DNA of 18,375 nt from contig JAEZKA010000048.1 of the NCBI GenBank assembly GCA_023436225.1, positions 1 through 18,375 on the forward strand, in the 5' to 3' direction. Each line of letters opens with the position of its first letter. Positions within the stretch are counted from its first letter, which is position 1. The notes below the pieces were generated by a model, which saw only the letters and a list, made by a program, of their open reading frames with translations, ran no database searches and was not told the DNA's origin. Of the stretch, positions 6,257-14,354 are shown piece after piece. This stretch comes from Bacillota bacterium (GTDB lineage Bacteria; Bacillota; Clostridia; Lachnospirales; Lachnospiraceae). A program made the position numbers and the translations under genes.

Positions 6257-6277
6257 ACTCCGCAGCTCCTCCGGTGT
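6214..6277 (-). terminator. Hairpin between tex and the DUF218 gene
   Basis: On the minus strand ACACCGGA (6277-6270) pairs with TCCGGTGT (6228-6221) over 8 bp, with an inner TGCGT/ACGCA stem, and the U-rich TTTTTGTTC follows. It could partly terminate tex transcripts or fold the leader of the DUF218 gene. The outer stem includes the first bases of the GGAGGAG site used by the small ORF at 6203-6256, so translational control is also possible. Confidence 0.4.
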
Positions 6278-6302
6278 ATCGAATTTAATATTGAAGGCTC
6301 TA

Positions 6303-8651
6303 TTACAGCTTCATTGATAATTGAATTCTCTTCTTTGCTACATCCACGCCGATAACCTTAACATCAACGATGTCTCCGACGCTTACCACATCTAATGGAT
6401 GCTTAACAAACTTTTTATCTGACAGCTGGGAGATATGAACTAATCCATCCTGATGAACACCGATATCAACAAAGGCACCAAAGTCAATTACGTTACGAAC
6501 CGTTCCCTTCAAGATCATTCCTTCCGTCAGATCCTTAATCTCAAGAACATCGGTACGTAGAATCGGCTTAGGCATCTCGTCTCTAGGATCTCTTCCCGGT
6601 TTTTCAAGCTCCTTGATAATATCCGTCAAGGTAATCTCACCTACACCTAACTCTGCTGCAAGCTTGTGCTTATCCTTAATCTTCTTGCCTATGGTAATGA
6701 TATCTTCCGATTGCTCCTTATTGCCTGCCTGATTATTCTGAGATTTATTATCAGCAGCTGCAATTCCACCATTTCCGACTGCTGCTGCCAACGCCTTACC
6801 AAAGGCAGTATCCTGGGTCTTTACGGTAATTGTCTTTGGTTTCTTCTCCTGCTTTGGCTCAGCCTTCTTTACCGGTTCAGCTGTCTTCTGCTTCATTGCT
6901 TTTGCTTGAAGCTCCTTCACATCCTGTAAAGTGAGTCCCAACTTTGTTAGCAATGCCTGGGTTGCCTCATAGGATTCCGGATGAACCCCGGTAGCATCCA
7001 ACGGATTATCCCCATCCGCGATTCTCATGAAACCGGCACACTGCTCGAAAGCCTTTGGCCCTAGCTTCGCAACCTTTAGTAGCTCGGCTCGGCTTCTAAA
7101 ACGCCCGTTTGCTTCACGGTAAGCCACTATATTTTTAGCAATTACCTTGCTGACACCGGATACATGCTCAAGCAAGGATACCGAGGCGGTATTCAGATCA
7201 ACGCCTACCTTATTAACACAATCCTCAACAACACCGGAGAGTACCTCACCTAGCTTCTTCTGATTCATATCATGCTGATATTGTCCCACACCAATGGATT
7301 GAGGATCAATCTTAACCAGCTCAGCCAGTGGATCCTGAAGTCTTCTTGCAATAGAAGCCGCACTTCTTTGACCCACGTCAAAATTCGGGAATTCCTCAGT
7401 CGCCAGCTTGCTTGCGGAATATACAGAGGCACCTGCTTCATTTACAATAATATACTTCACCGGTTTATGAAGCTCCTTTAGCAGCTCCACGATAATCATC
7501 TCGGATTCTCTCGAGGCAGTACCATTGCCGACAGAGATCAGAGAAATATTATATTTATCAATCAGCTTCTTCACGGTAGCTTTTGCTTCCTCGACCTTGT
7601 TCTGAGGGGCAGTTGGATAGATGACAACGGTATCCAGTACCTTTCCTGTACTATCCACAACTGCCAGCTTACAACCGGTACGGAAGGCAGGGTCCCAGCC
7701 AAGTACAACTTGTCCGGTGATTGGAGGCTGCATCAGAAGCTGCACAAGGTTCTTACCAAATACCTTGATTGCTCCGTCTTCTGCCTTCTCTGTCAGTTCG
7801 TTTCTGATCTCTCGTTCAATGGCAGGTGCAATCAGACGCTTATAGCTATCCTCTATTACTGCTTTTAGAATTTCATTGGTATGAGGGTTGTCCTTAACAA
7901 TTACTTTTGTCTCGAGATAGCGAAGGATACGTTCCTCTGGAGCAATTACTTTCACCGTTAGTATCTTTTCATTCTCACCACGATTAATCGCAAGGACCCT
8001 GTGACCCGCTAATTTCATCAGACTTTCTTCAAAGCTATAGTACATCTCATATACGGTTTCCTGTTTCGCATCCTTTGCCACAGAAGTCAGAGTTCCCTCC
8101 TTCATGGTTACATCGCGGATATAGCTGCGGTGCTCTGCCTCATCGGAGATATCTTCGGCTATGATATCCATAGCCCCGGCAATGGCTTCCTCTACCGTAC
8201 GAACCTCTTTCTCTTCGGATAGGTATTGCTCGGCAGCCACCTGTATCGGTTCCACTGTATCCTGTAGCATAATCAGGGCTGCTAAACCATCCAGACCCTT
8301 TTCTTTCGCAATGGTTGCCCTAGTTCTTCTCTTCGGGCGGTAAGGACGATATAAATCCTCCACTACAACCAATGTTGTAGCTGCAAGTATCTGAGCCTTT
8401 AGCTCCTCGGTTAGCTTGCCCTGCTCTTCTATACTACTTAACACCTGTTTCTTCTTTTCTTCCAGATTTCTTAAATATTGTAATCTTTCATGCAGATTTC
8501 TAAGCTGCTCGTCATCTAGAGATCCCGTTGCTTCCTTACGATATCTTGCAATAAAAGGGATGGTATTGCCCTCATCAATCAATTTTACGGTAGCTTCCAC
8601 CTGTTCCAAACGAATGCCAAGCTCTTCCTTCAATTGTTTTAAAATATCCAT
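6303..8651 (-). CDS. tex: Tex family RNA-binding transcription accessory protein
   Basis: Tex is a conserved cytoplasmic nucleic-acid-binding protein linked to transcription and, in some species, toxin gene expression; its exact role is unsettled. Domain order in the 782 residues is the standard one: N-terminal Tex helices (1-190, including the landmark IPFIARYRKEATGSLDD), YqgF/RNase H-like core around VVLGWDPAFRTGCKLAVVD (315-333), helix-hairpin-helix repeats (about 485-545, with VSGVSKVIAKNIVAYRE), and a C-terminal S1 domain (about 708-782, GTVRNVIDFGAFVDIGVHQD). Between the HhH region and S1, residues 586-660 form a Lys/Ala/Gln-rich low-complexity linker that B. subtilis-length homologues (about 720 residues) lack. 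The ATG at 8651 has AAGGAG a few bases upstream. Confidence 0.95.
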   Translation of the reverse strand: MDILKQLKEELGIRLEQVEATVKLIDEGNTIPFIARYRKEATGSLDDEQLRNLHERLQYLRNLEEKKKQVLSSIEEQGKLTEELKAQILAATTLVVVEDLYRPYRPKRRTRATIAKEKGLDGLAALIMLQDTVEPIQVAAEQYLSEEKEVRTVEEAIAGAMDIIAEDISDEAEHRSYIRDVTMKEGTLTSVAKDAKQETVYEMYYSFEESLMKLAGHRVLAINRGENEKILTVKVIAPEERILRYLETKVIVKDNPHTNEILKAVIEDSYKRLIAPAIEREIRNELTEKAEDGAIKVFGKNLVQLLMQPPITGQVVLGWDPAFRTGCKLAVVDSTGKVLDTVVIYPTAPQNKVEEAKATVKKLIDKYNISLISVGNGTASRESEMIIVELLKELHKPVKYIIVNEAGASVYSASKLATEEFPNFDVGQRSAASIARRLQDPLAELVKIDPQSIGVGQYQHDMNQKKLGEVLSGVVEDCVNKVGVDLNTASVSLLEHVSGVSKVIAKNIVAYREANGRFRSRAELLKVAKLGPKAFEQCAGFMRIADGDNPLDATGVHPESYEATQALLTKLGLTLQDVKELQAKAMKQKTAEPVKKAEPKQEKKPKTITVKTQDTAFGKALAAAVGNGGIAAADNKSQNNQAGNKEQSEDIITIGKKIKDKHKLAAELGVGEITLTDIIKELEKPGRDPRDEMPKPILRTDVLEIKDLTEGMILKGTVRNVIDFGAFVDIGVHQDGLVHISQLSDKKFVKHPLDVVSVGDIVDVKVIGVDVAKKRIQLSMKL

Positions 8652-8713
8652 TGGTTTACTCCTTAATCAAATTTTCATTCAATACAATATTTATTACATT
8701 TTTTCCATTCTTA

Positions 8714-8742
8714 ATAATACCATCCACCCCATTGAAAAGCAA
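8714..8742 (-). promoter_or_regulatory. Promoter of tex
   Basis: On the minus strand TTGCTT (8742-8737) and TATTAT (8719-8714) are 17 bases apart, with TGG directly before the -10 making it an extended -10. It would give tex a leader of about 55 bases. It is divergent from the promoter at 8777-8805. Confidence 0.55.
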
Positions 8743-8776
8743 CTGAATTCGCTTAAAAACCTGCTATCCGGGACTA

Positions 8777-8805
8777 TTGACCACTTTAGAAAATAGTACT
8801 ATAAT
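8777..8805 (+). promoter_or_regulatory. Promoter of the HExxH protein gene
   Basis: TTGACC (8777-8782) and a perfect TATAAT (8800-8805) are separated by 17 bases. A near-perfect AAGGAGGT ribosome binding site (8826-8833) stands 6 bases before the ATG at 8840. Together these predict strong expression with a short leader. Confidence 0.8.
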
Positions 8806-8839
8806 TATCCTAGAATCAATCTATTAAGGAGGTGTTTTC

Positions 8840-9340
8840 ATGATTGGAGCAGTTGGATATGCATCCTATACTATGCCAGCAGCTGGTGTTCACACAGCTA
8901 GTAGTCCGTTATCTGCCGTCAACAGGATTGGTCGTATTGCACCCCTTGGGCAAAAGGAAACGATCAATGTAGGGAAAACACAGTCTTCGGAATGTCAAAC
9001 CTGTAACGAGCGTAAATATATTGATGTCTCGAATGAATCCGATGTCTCCTTCCAATCTCCCACCCATGTATCACCCGAGGCTTCCTTCACAGCGGTAGCC
9101 GCTCATGAGAAGGAGCATGTATCCAACGCAGTTGCTGAGGGTAGTAGGTCCGAAGCCAAGTTGATTTCTGCTTCCGTGTCCTATCAGATGGGAATCTGTC
9201 CGGAATGTGGCACTCCTTATATCGCAGGAGGGACCACCCAGACTACAATACAATATAATGAGAGTAATCCATATGAAAGTGCCAGAAAATCTTTGGAGGG
9301 CAGCTTTCTTCGAGGTATGAATTTCGACTCTGTAGCATAA
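8840..9340 (+). CDS. Small protein with HExxH motif, SprA-related putative metalloprotease
   Basis: The 166-residue protein has HEKEH at residues 89-93, matching the HExxH zinc-protease signature, inside VAAHEKEHVSNAVAE. It also has two cysteine pairs, C52-Q-T-C55 (followed by ERKYID) and C120-P-E-C123 (followed by GTPYIAGG). The arrangement recalls the SprA-related/CJM1_0395-type putative metalloprotease family, but that is a memory-based match and proteolysis is not shown. No signal peptide is evident; the N-terminus (MIGAVGYASYTMPAAG) is mildly hydrophobic. It is monocistronic: it has its own promoter at 8777-8805, a strong ribosome binding site, and the hairpin at 9436-9486 downstream. 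It stands alone on the plus strand between tex and lysC. Confidence 0.85.
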   Translation: MIGAVGYASYTMPAAGVHTASSPLSAVNRIGRIAPLGQKETINVGKTQSSECQTCNERKYIDVSNESDVSFQSPTHVSPEASFTAVAAHEKEHVSNAVAEGSRSEAKLISASVSYQMGICPECGTPYIAGGTTQTTIQYNESNPYESARKSLEGSFLRGMNFDSVA

Positions 9341-9435
9341 AGAACGTCATAATCCTGTATCTACGAGGATTTATTATAATATATAAAACAAAGTGTCACA
9401 TTTAAGTTCTAGGACGTATTCTCCTATAACATGAG

Positions 9436-9486
9436 AAAAAGCAAGGACAACAGTGTATTATTCGATACCTGTTGTCCTTGCTTTTT
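9436..9486. terminator. Bidirectional intrinsic terminator
   Basis: AAAAAGCAAGGACAACAG (9436-9453) and CTGTTGTCCTTGCTTTTT (9469-9486) are perfect reverse complements of 18 bases with a 15-base loop. The GC-rich core is flanked by A and T runs on both sides, so it can terminate in both directions: the HExxH gene on plus and lysC on minus. A smaller hairpin (AATCCT 9351-9356 / AGGATT 9366-9371) lies just after the plus-strand gene. Confidence 0.92.
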
Positions 9487-9553
9487 GCTATTACTTTCAT
9501 TATCCTACGTATATAAACCATATATTTATGAGAAGTTACAATTCTACTATATA

Positions 9554-10768
9554 TTATATCTGGGATAATGCAAACTTATCATGTACTGCATTCATCGCCT
9601 TCTCTACATGAACCTCATCTATCAACACGGTTACTCTGATTTCTGAGGTAGAGATCATCTTAATATTCACACCCACATCATACAATGCTTCAAACATCTT
9701 TGCGGCAACACCGGAATTAGACATCATACCCGCTCCGACAATGGATACCTTCGCTACCTCCCGCTCCACATCAATCTTTTGGCATTTGAGACTGCCCTCA
9801 CGATGTCTCTCAAGAATTGCCACTGCTTCCTCCAGATCATCTTCCTTTACCGTAAAGCTGATATCCTTGGTTCCATCTCTTCCTACTGACTGCAATATGA
9901 TATCTATGTTTACATTATGGTTAGCAAGATGATTGAATAATTTGAATGCAACCCCAGGTTGATCCTCCAAACCTATAACTGAAATACGTGCTGTATTCTT
10001 ATCACAAGCCACACCACTTACGAGCATTTTTTCCATTTTAACTACCTCCTTAACAACAGTGCCTTCTGAATAATTGAGACTGGAACGAACTACTAACTGC
10101 ACTCCATACTTCTTCGCCATCTCTACCGAGCGGTTATGCAAGACTCCTGCGCCTAAAGAGGCCAGCTCCAACATCTCATCATAGGTTATTTCATTCAGCT
10201 TGCTTGCACTTGGTACAATTCGGGGATCTGCAGTAAATACACCGTCTACATCCGTGTATATCTCACAGGCATCCGCATGCAGCCCTGCTGCCAAAGCAAC
10301 TGCTGTTGTATCTGAACCACCTCTTCCCAGCGTCGTATAGTCATCAAATTTATTTACTCCCTGGAATCCGGTTACAATTACAACACGTTTATTCTCTAAT
10401 TCATTTTGTATTCTTTCCGGGTCAATCCTTTTCAGCCTTGCGTTTCCATAAACACTGGTTGTATGCATCGCTACCTGATAAGCATTCAGTGATACAGCCG
10501 GAACTCCCATGGTATCCAGGGCCATTGCCATTAACGAGACCGAAACCTGTTCGCCGGTTACCATAAGCATATCCAACTCTCTTTTCGATGCGTTCGGATT
10601 AATCTCCTTTGCCTGCGCCAACAAAATGTCAGTCGTCTTGCCCATGGCAGACAGCACAACTACCACCTCGTTGCCCTTTTTATACTCCTCTGCAATTCTT
10701 CTGGCAACATTAAATATTCTTTCTTTATCACCAACCGATGTGCCACCGAATTTTTTTACAATTAACAT
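9554..10768 (-). CDS. lysC: Aspartate kinase (monofunctional, two ACT domains)
   Basis: Aspartate kinase phosphorylates aspartate with ATP, the first step toward lysine, threonine and methionine. The 404-residue protein starts MLIVKKFGGTSVG, with the KFGGTS motif at 6-11, has VTGEQVS (70-76), the LGRGGSDTTA substrate loop (147-156) and IYTDVDGVFTADPR (170-183), followed by two ACT domains (about 262-325 and 340-400) that in this family bind lysine or threonine as feedback inhibitor. The ATG at 10768 is preceded by AGGAGG that overlaps the stop codon of apgM 9 bases upstream, so the two are translationally coupled. It is the last gene of the cluster before the terminator at 9436-9486. Confidence 0.96.
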   Translation of the reverse strand: MLIVKKFGGTSVGDKERIFNVARRIAEEYKKGNEVVVVLSAMGKTTDILLAQAKEINPNASKRELDMLMVTGEQVSVSLMAMALDTMGVPAVSLNAYQVAMHTTSVYGNARLKRIDPERIQNELENKRVVIVTGFQGVNKFDDYTTLGRGGSDTTAVALAAGLHADACEIYTDVDGVFTADPRIVPSASKLNEITYDEMLELASLGAGVLHNRSVEMAKKYGVQLVVRSSLNYSEGTVVKEVVKMEKMLVSGVACDKNTARISVIGLEDQPGVAFKLFNHLANHNVNIDIILQSVGRDGTKDISFTVKEDDLEEAVAILERHREGSLKCQKIDVEREVAKVSIVGAGMMSNSGVAAKMFEALYDVGVNIKMISTSEIRVTVLIDEVHVEKAMNAVHDKFALSQI

Positions 10769-10777
10769 AGCTGCCTC

Positions 10778-11992
10778 CTAATCTCTGGCTGAATTTGAAA
10801 ATAACTTCTCAATAACAGTATATCCTTCTGTCACTTCATTGCCACTCTGTTTTGCATCTTCCTCATTATAGAGCCAACTATGCTTTTGTTCCTTGGTACT
10901 GTCATATAAAAGATATGGCACCGGATCACTGGTGTGTGTTCTGCAACGGATCGGTGTGGGATGATCCGGCATGATCAGCATGCGATAAGCTGCCTTCGCC
11001 TTATTCATCTCCTCCATTACAATCTTAATCACTCTCTGATCCAGATATTCTATCGATTTTACTTTGTTTGCGATATTTCCTTGGTGTCCCATCTCATCGG
11101 GCGCTTCAACATGAATGTATACAAAATCGTAATCCTCTTCCAAGAGTACCTTCACTGCTGCCAAGGCTTTTCCTTCATAATTGGTATGAAGGGTACCGTC
11201 AGCTCCTGGTACCTCAATCACTTTCATTCCTGCACCTACTGCTATTCCTTTAAGAAGATCCACCGCAGATATCATGGCACCTTTTTTATGATTCTTCTCT
11301 TCAAAAGAAGAGAGTGCCGGTTTCGTTCCTGCGCCCCAGAACCAGATAGAATTCGCTTTATTTAAGCCCTTTTCTTTTCTTGCTATGTTAATCGGATGAT
11401 TATTCAAAATATTATAGCTACGAATCATCATATCTCGCAGAACAGCATCCTTTGGAAGATACTCTCCGACCACTCGTCCTAAGATGTCATGGGGCTGAGC
11501 CAAATCAACCACTTCACCCTGATCCCAGATGGTAAGGTGGCGGTAGCTGGTTCCTACATAGAATTTATAAATATCATCCTCCAGCTCATTTCTTACTGCC
11601 TCAATCAGTACAGCAGCATCCTCCGTTGAAATCTCACCGGAGCTATGATCAACCATCGTTCTCCCCTCGTATGGCACATCTTCCTCAGACAATGTCACTA
11701 TATTACAGCGGAGTGCAATATCGGTCGGCTTCATATCAACACCGATGCTAAGCGCCTCCAGTGGTGATCGTCCGGAATAATAGATACTGGGATTATACCC
11801 AAGAACAGCCAGGTTGGCCGTATCACTACCTGGTTTCATCCCTTCCGGGATCGTATGCGCAATACCAAGCTCTGATTTTACCGCTAACTCATCCAGCTGT
11901 GGTGTATTCGCAGCCATCAACGGTGTTCTGTTGCCCAGCACGGCTAACGGTTCATCTGCCATACCGTCACCAAGAACAACAATATACTTCAT
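10778..11992 (-). CDS. apgM: Cofactor-independent phosphoglycerate mutase family protein (ApgM type), candidate homoserine kinase analogue
   Basis: This belongs to the alkaline-phosphatase-superfamily, archaeal-type 2,3-bisphosphoglycerate-independent phosphoglycerate mutases. Metal and catalytic landmarks are visible: VLGDGMADEP at the N-terminus, PGSDTANLAVLGY with the serine at about 56, VDHSSGEIS, SYRHL, HVEAPDEMGHQGN, MPDHPTPIRCRTHTSDPVPY. The length of 404 residues is normal. The gene sits between hom and lysC and is coupled to lysC. In such clusters, homologues have been proposed to replace ThrB as a homoserine kinase, since no thrB is next to hom; glycolytic mutase activity is the alternative. 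The ATG at 11992 has AAAGGAATTG upstream. Family is sure; substrate is not. Confidence 0.92.
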   Translation of the reverse strand: MKYIVVLGDGMADEPLAVLGNRTPLMAANTPQLDELAVKSELGIAHTIPEGMKPGSDTANLAVLGYNPSIYYSGRSPLEALSIGVDMKPTDIALRCNIVTLSEEDVPYEGRTMVDHSSGEISTEDAAVLIEAVRNELEDDIYKFYVGTSYRHLTIWDQGEVVDLAQPHDILGRVVGEYLPKDAVLRDMMIRSYNILNNHPINIARKEKGLNKANSIWFWGAGTKPALSSFEEKNHKKGAMISAVDLLKGIAVGAGMKVIEVPGADGTLHTNYEGKALAAVKVLLEEDYDFVYIHVEAPDEMGHQGNIANKVKSIEYLDQRVIKIVMEEMNKAKAAYRMLIMPDHPTPIRCRTHTSDPVPYLLYDSTKEQKHSWLYNEEDAKQSGNEVTEGYTVIEKLFSNSARD

Positions 11993-12078
11993 AGTATCAA
12001 TTCCTTTCTATTAAAGTCAAATCAATGGTATATCAATTCCACATATGATCATCTATATTGATAGGGAGTCATAGATAA

Positions 12079-12103
12079 AGAAAGTCGATCTCTCCGACTT
12101 TCT
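12079..12103 (-). terminator. Hairpin between hom and apgM
   Basis: AGAAAGTCG (12079-12087) and CGACTTTCT (12095-12103) form a perfect 9-bp stem with a 7-base loop. On the minus strand it is followed by TTATC, a weak U tract, and lies about 70 bases after the hom stop codon. It may attenuate rather than fully stop transcription into apgM-lysC. Confidence 0.45.
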
Positions 12104-12172
12104 CTTCTCACACATATAGGATAGTGCCATTGCCAGCTTTATTCAACTCTGCAAATTTTATTGAATCATGTA

Positions 12173-13393
12173 TTAAAATCTTACACGGATCGTACTTACA
12201 ACTCCGTCCAGGTATTCCTTCTTGTCTTTCAATTCCTGTTCTGTCATGCTTGCTGTGATAAAGGCAAACTCACCGGTAACCCCAGGTGCCTTAACCTCCT
12301 CCACCTCACCAAATAACTTCACTGCCTCCGTCTGAGCAATCTCCTTATCCCCTGCTACACGAATAAAGAAACGATGCTGAACCAGGTTGATATCTGTCAG
12401 CTCCAATTTCCGACTGCTCCATAATGTCCATATATTTTTACCGATATGCTTAGCCGCATCAACAACATCAGCTACTACAGCACTCGCTGTTGGTAATTTT
12501 CCTGCTCCGCTACCATAAAACATAACATCCCCAATCACATTACCTCTGACAAAGATTCCATTAAAAACATCATTTACACTAAAAAGCGGGTGATTTGCTT
12601 TAATGAAAACCGGAGCCACCATGGCATGCACCTTTGAATCATTACCACGAATACTGGAGGCAAACAACTTTACTCTCGCTCCTAGAGCCTTGGCATATTT
12701 AATATCGGTATCCGTAATCTTCGTAATACCTTCTGTATAGATATCTTCATAATCCACCTGCATACCAAATGCCAAGGAAGAGAGAATCGCTATCTTACGA
12801 CATGCATCATGTCCCTCGATATCTGCTGCCGGGTTGCGCTCTGCATAACCCATATTCTGTGCATTTTGTAGAGCGGTCTCAAAATCAAGACCATCCTCAC
12901 TCATCTTAGATAAGATATAGTTCGTTGTACCATTGAGAATACCAGTGATTTCTACAATTTCATCCGCAGTCAGGGATTGGTTTAAGGGTCTAATGATAGG
13001 AATACCACCGCCAACACTCGCTTCAAAGAGGAAATTCAGGTTGCGTTCCTTCGCCATGTCCAGAAGCTCGGCCCCATGCTTGGCTACTAATTCTTTGTTG
13101 GAGGTAACTACACTCTTTCCGTTTAATAGCGCTTGTTTAACAAAGGTATAGGCAGGCTCGACTCCTCCCATTACTTCCACAACAACTTTTATCTCCGGGT
13201 CATCCATTATTATATTTACATCATGGACCAGCTTCTCCATAACCGGATCCCCAGGAAATTCTCTCAGATCCAGTACGTATTTAATATTAATCTGATCTCC
13301 TGCTCTCTTCGTAATGCTTTCACCATTGATTCCAAGTACCTCAACCACACCGGAACCAATCGTGCCGTATCCTAAGACTGCAATATTTATCAT
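12173..13393 (-). CDS. hom: Homoserine dehydrogenase
   Basis: This enzyme reduces aspartate semialdehyde to homoserine with NAD(P)H, the branch point to threonine and methionine. The 406-residue protein has an N-terminal Rossmann motif INIAVLGYGTIGSGVVE, the SNKELVAKHG strand, EASVGGGIPIIRPL, the signature ILNGTTNYILSKM and ADIEGHDACRKIAIL. A C-terminal ACT-like regulatory domain (about 340-406, FFIRVAGDKE) is consistent with threonine feedback. I chose the ATG at 13393, which is 7 bases after AGGAGG; a GTG directly before it (13396) is also possible but spaced too tightly. It follows the ACT-domain gene by about 205 bases and precedes apgM by 180. Confidence 0.96.
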   Translation of the reverse strand: MINIAVLGYGTIGSGVVEVLGINGESITKRAGDQINIKYVLDLREFPGDPVMEKLVHDVNIIMDDPEIKVVVEVMGGVEPAYTFVKQALLNGKSVVTSNKELVAKHGAELLDMAKERNLNFLFEASVGGGIPIIRPLNQSLTADEIVEITGILNGTTNYILSKMSEDGLDFETALQNAQNMGYAERNPAADIEGHDACRKIAILSSLAFGMQVDYEDIYTEGITKITDTDIKYAKALGARVKLFASSIRGNDSKVHAMVAPVFIKANHPLFSVNDVFNGIFVRGNVIGDVMFYGSGAGKLPTASAVVADVVDAAKHIGKNIWTLWSSRKLELTDINLVQHRFFIRVAGDKEIAQTEAVKLFGEVEEVKAPGVTGEFAFITASMTEQELKDKKEYLDGVVSTIRVRF

Positions 13394-13537
13394 CACTGCT
13401 CCTCCTGTTCTGTAGAACTATCATCTCTATCAGTGAAGTCATTAAATTATGTCATTTCTTCTCTTTATTAAGTTTGTACCAAGGATAACGCAGGTACATA
13501 CATTTAAACACTTCACAACCTTAAAGAACAAGGAGTA

Positions 13538-13599
13538 CGCACCATCGTGCGAACTTCGTAGTTCTTCTCATGTGAATTAATGTTCTATATTAATTCACA
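13538..13599 (-). other. Tandem hairpins between the ACT-domain gene and hom
   Basis: Three adjacent inverted repeats lie just after the stop codon of the ACT gene on the minus strand: TGTGAATTAAT/ATTAATTCACA (13571-13581 and 13589-13599, 11 bp), GAACT/AGTTC (13551-13555 and 13560-13564) and CGCAC/GTGCG (13538-13542 and 13547-13551). None has a U run, so they do not look like simple terminators. Processing or stability signals, or a structured leader for hom, are possible. No T-box or known riboswitch motif is visible in the 206-base gap. Confidence 0.4.
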
Positions 13600-14040
13600 T
13601 TATTCTCTGGAAACCAGCTTAACATAGTGAATACCATCCATAGCCTCGATTGATTCCATCATTTGTGAGGTACTGTCTGTTTGCGGTAATATCTCAATAC
13701 TTAGAGTCAATAAGGCTATTCCGTTTACCGGAATACTTTGATGAATTGTTAGAATATTCGCTTCACATTTTGCTACCTGGTTAAGAACCTTGGAAAGTAA
13801 TCCCGGCATGTCATCCATCTGAAGCATGAAGGTGATTGTCTTTCCTCTTGTATTTTCATAAAACGGAAATATGTCATCGCGATATTTATAAAAGGAACTT
13901 CTACTGATTTCTACTGCATCGGTAGCCTCCTGAACCGTCATAACCCGCTCAGAATCAAGAAGTCTTTTTGCTTCTACTACCTTTAAAAGTACCTCTGGTA
14001 CTGCTTTCTTCTTTACAATAAAATACTGATCTTCTTTCAT
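13600..14040 (-). CDS. ACT-domain protein of the PheB/UPF0735 family
   Basis: The 146-residue protein begins with a segment that looks like a helix-turn-helix (about 33-58, MTVQEATDAVEISRSSFYKY), followed by an ACT domain (about 68-146, TITFMLQMDDMPGLLSKVLN and onwards). ACT domains bind amino acids as allosteric signals. This arrangement matches the PheB/UPF0735 family of Firmicutes, whose exact function is not settled. Its position directly before hom suggests that it senses an aspartate-family amino acid, but that is inference. The ATG at 14040 has AGGAGGTG 8 bases upstream. It is probably the first gene of the hom-apgM-lysC cluster. Confidence 0.9.
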   Translation of the reverse strand: MKEDQYFIVKKKAVPEVLLKVVEAKRLLDSERVMTVQEATDAVEISRSSFYKYRDDIFPFYENTRGKTITFMLQMDDMPGLLSKVLNQVAKCEANILTIHQSIPVNGIALLTLSIEILPQTDSTSQMMESIEAMDGIHYVKLVSRE

Positions 14041-14304
14041 GTGTTTAACACCTCCTGATATTTTTCAGGGTAGCATATGTACGGAACTTTAGTATTTTGT
14101 ATTTATATCGAATACAATTGTCTTTCCAAGAAAGATATACTACCATATATTTATTCATAATGCAATAGCATTTTACCATCTTAACCGCAAAAAATAAAGT
14201 TTTGTTACTTATGCTTGAAAGAGAAAGGATATTTATTAATGTTTTTGTATAAAAATTAATTACATCTATTTTAAGCTTTACTCGATGTGACCGGGAGAGC
14301 ATAC
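14041..14304. other. AT-rich gap before the ACT gene
   Basis: This stretch between the terminator of the ABC operon and the ACT gene has no coding signal I trust. On the minus strand several promoter-like pairs exist, for example TTGCAT then TAGTAT at 17 bases with TGG before the -10, and TTGGAA then TATAAA at 16 bases. I cannot choose among them. The promoter of the ACT-hom-apgM-lysC cluster most likely lies here. Confidence 0.4.
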
Positions 14305-14339
14305 AAAAAAGGTTATCTACCTTTCGATAGTTAACCTTT
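14305..14339 (-). terminator. Terminator of the amino-acid ABC transporter operon
   Basis: GGTTA-T-CTA (14311-14319) pairs with TAG-T-TAACC (14328-14336), with one T-T mismatch, and AAA/TTT can extend the base. On the minus strand six U residues follow (A run 14305-14310). It lies about 20 bases after the stop codon of the ATPase gene. Confidence 0.8.
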
Positions 14340-14354
14340 ATTATATCATCAACA

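Noticed and set aside
12933..13375. Plus-strand open frames opposite hom
   Set aside because: They are antisense shadows of the conserved hom coding region with no ribosome binding site or recognisable sequence.
13397..13599. T-box or amino-acid riboswitch upstream of hom
   Set aside because: No AGGGTGGNACCGCG-type motif and no known lysine or SAM aptamer core is present.
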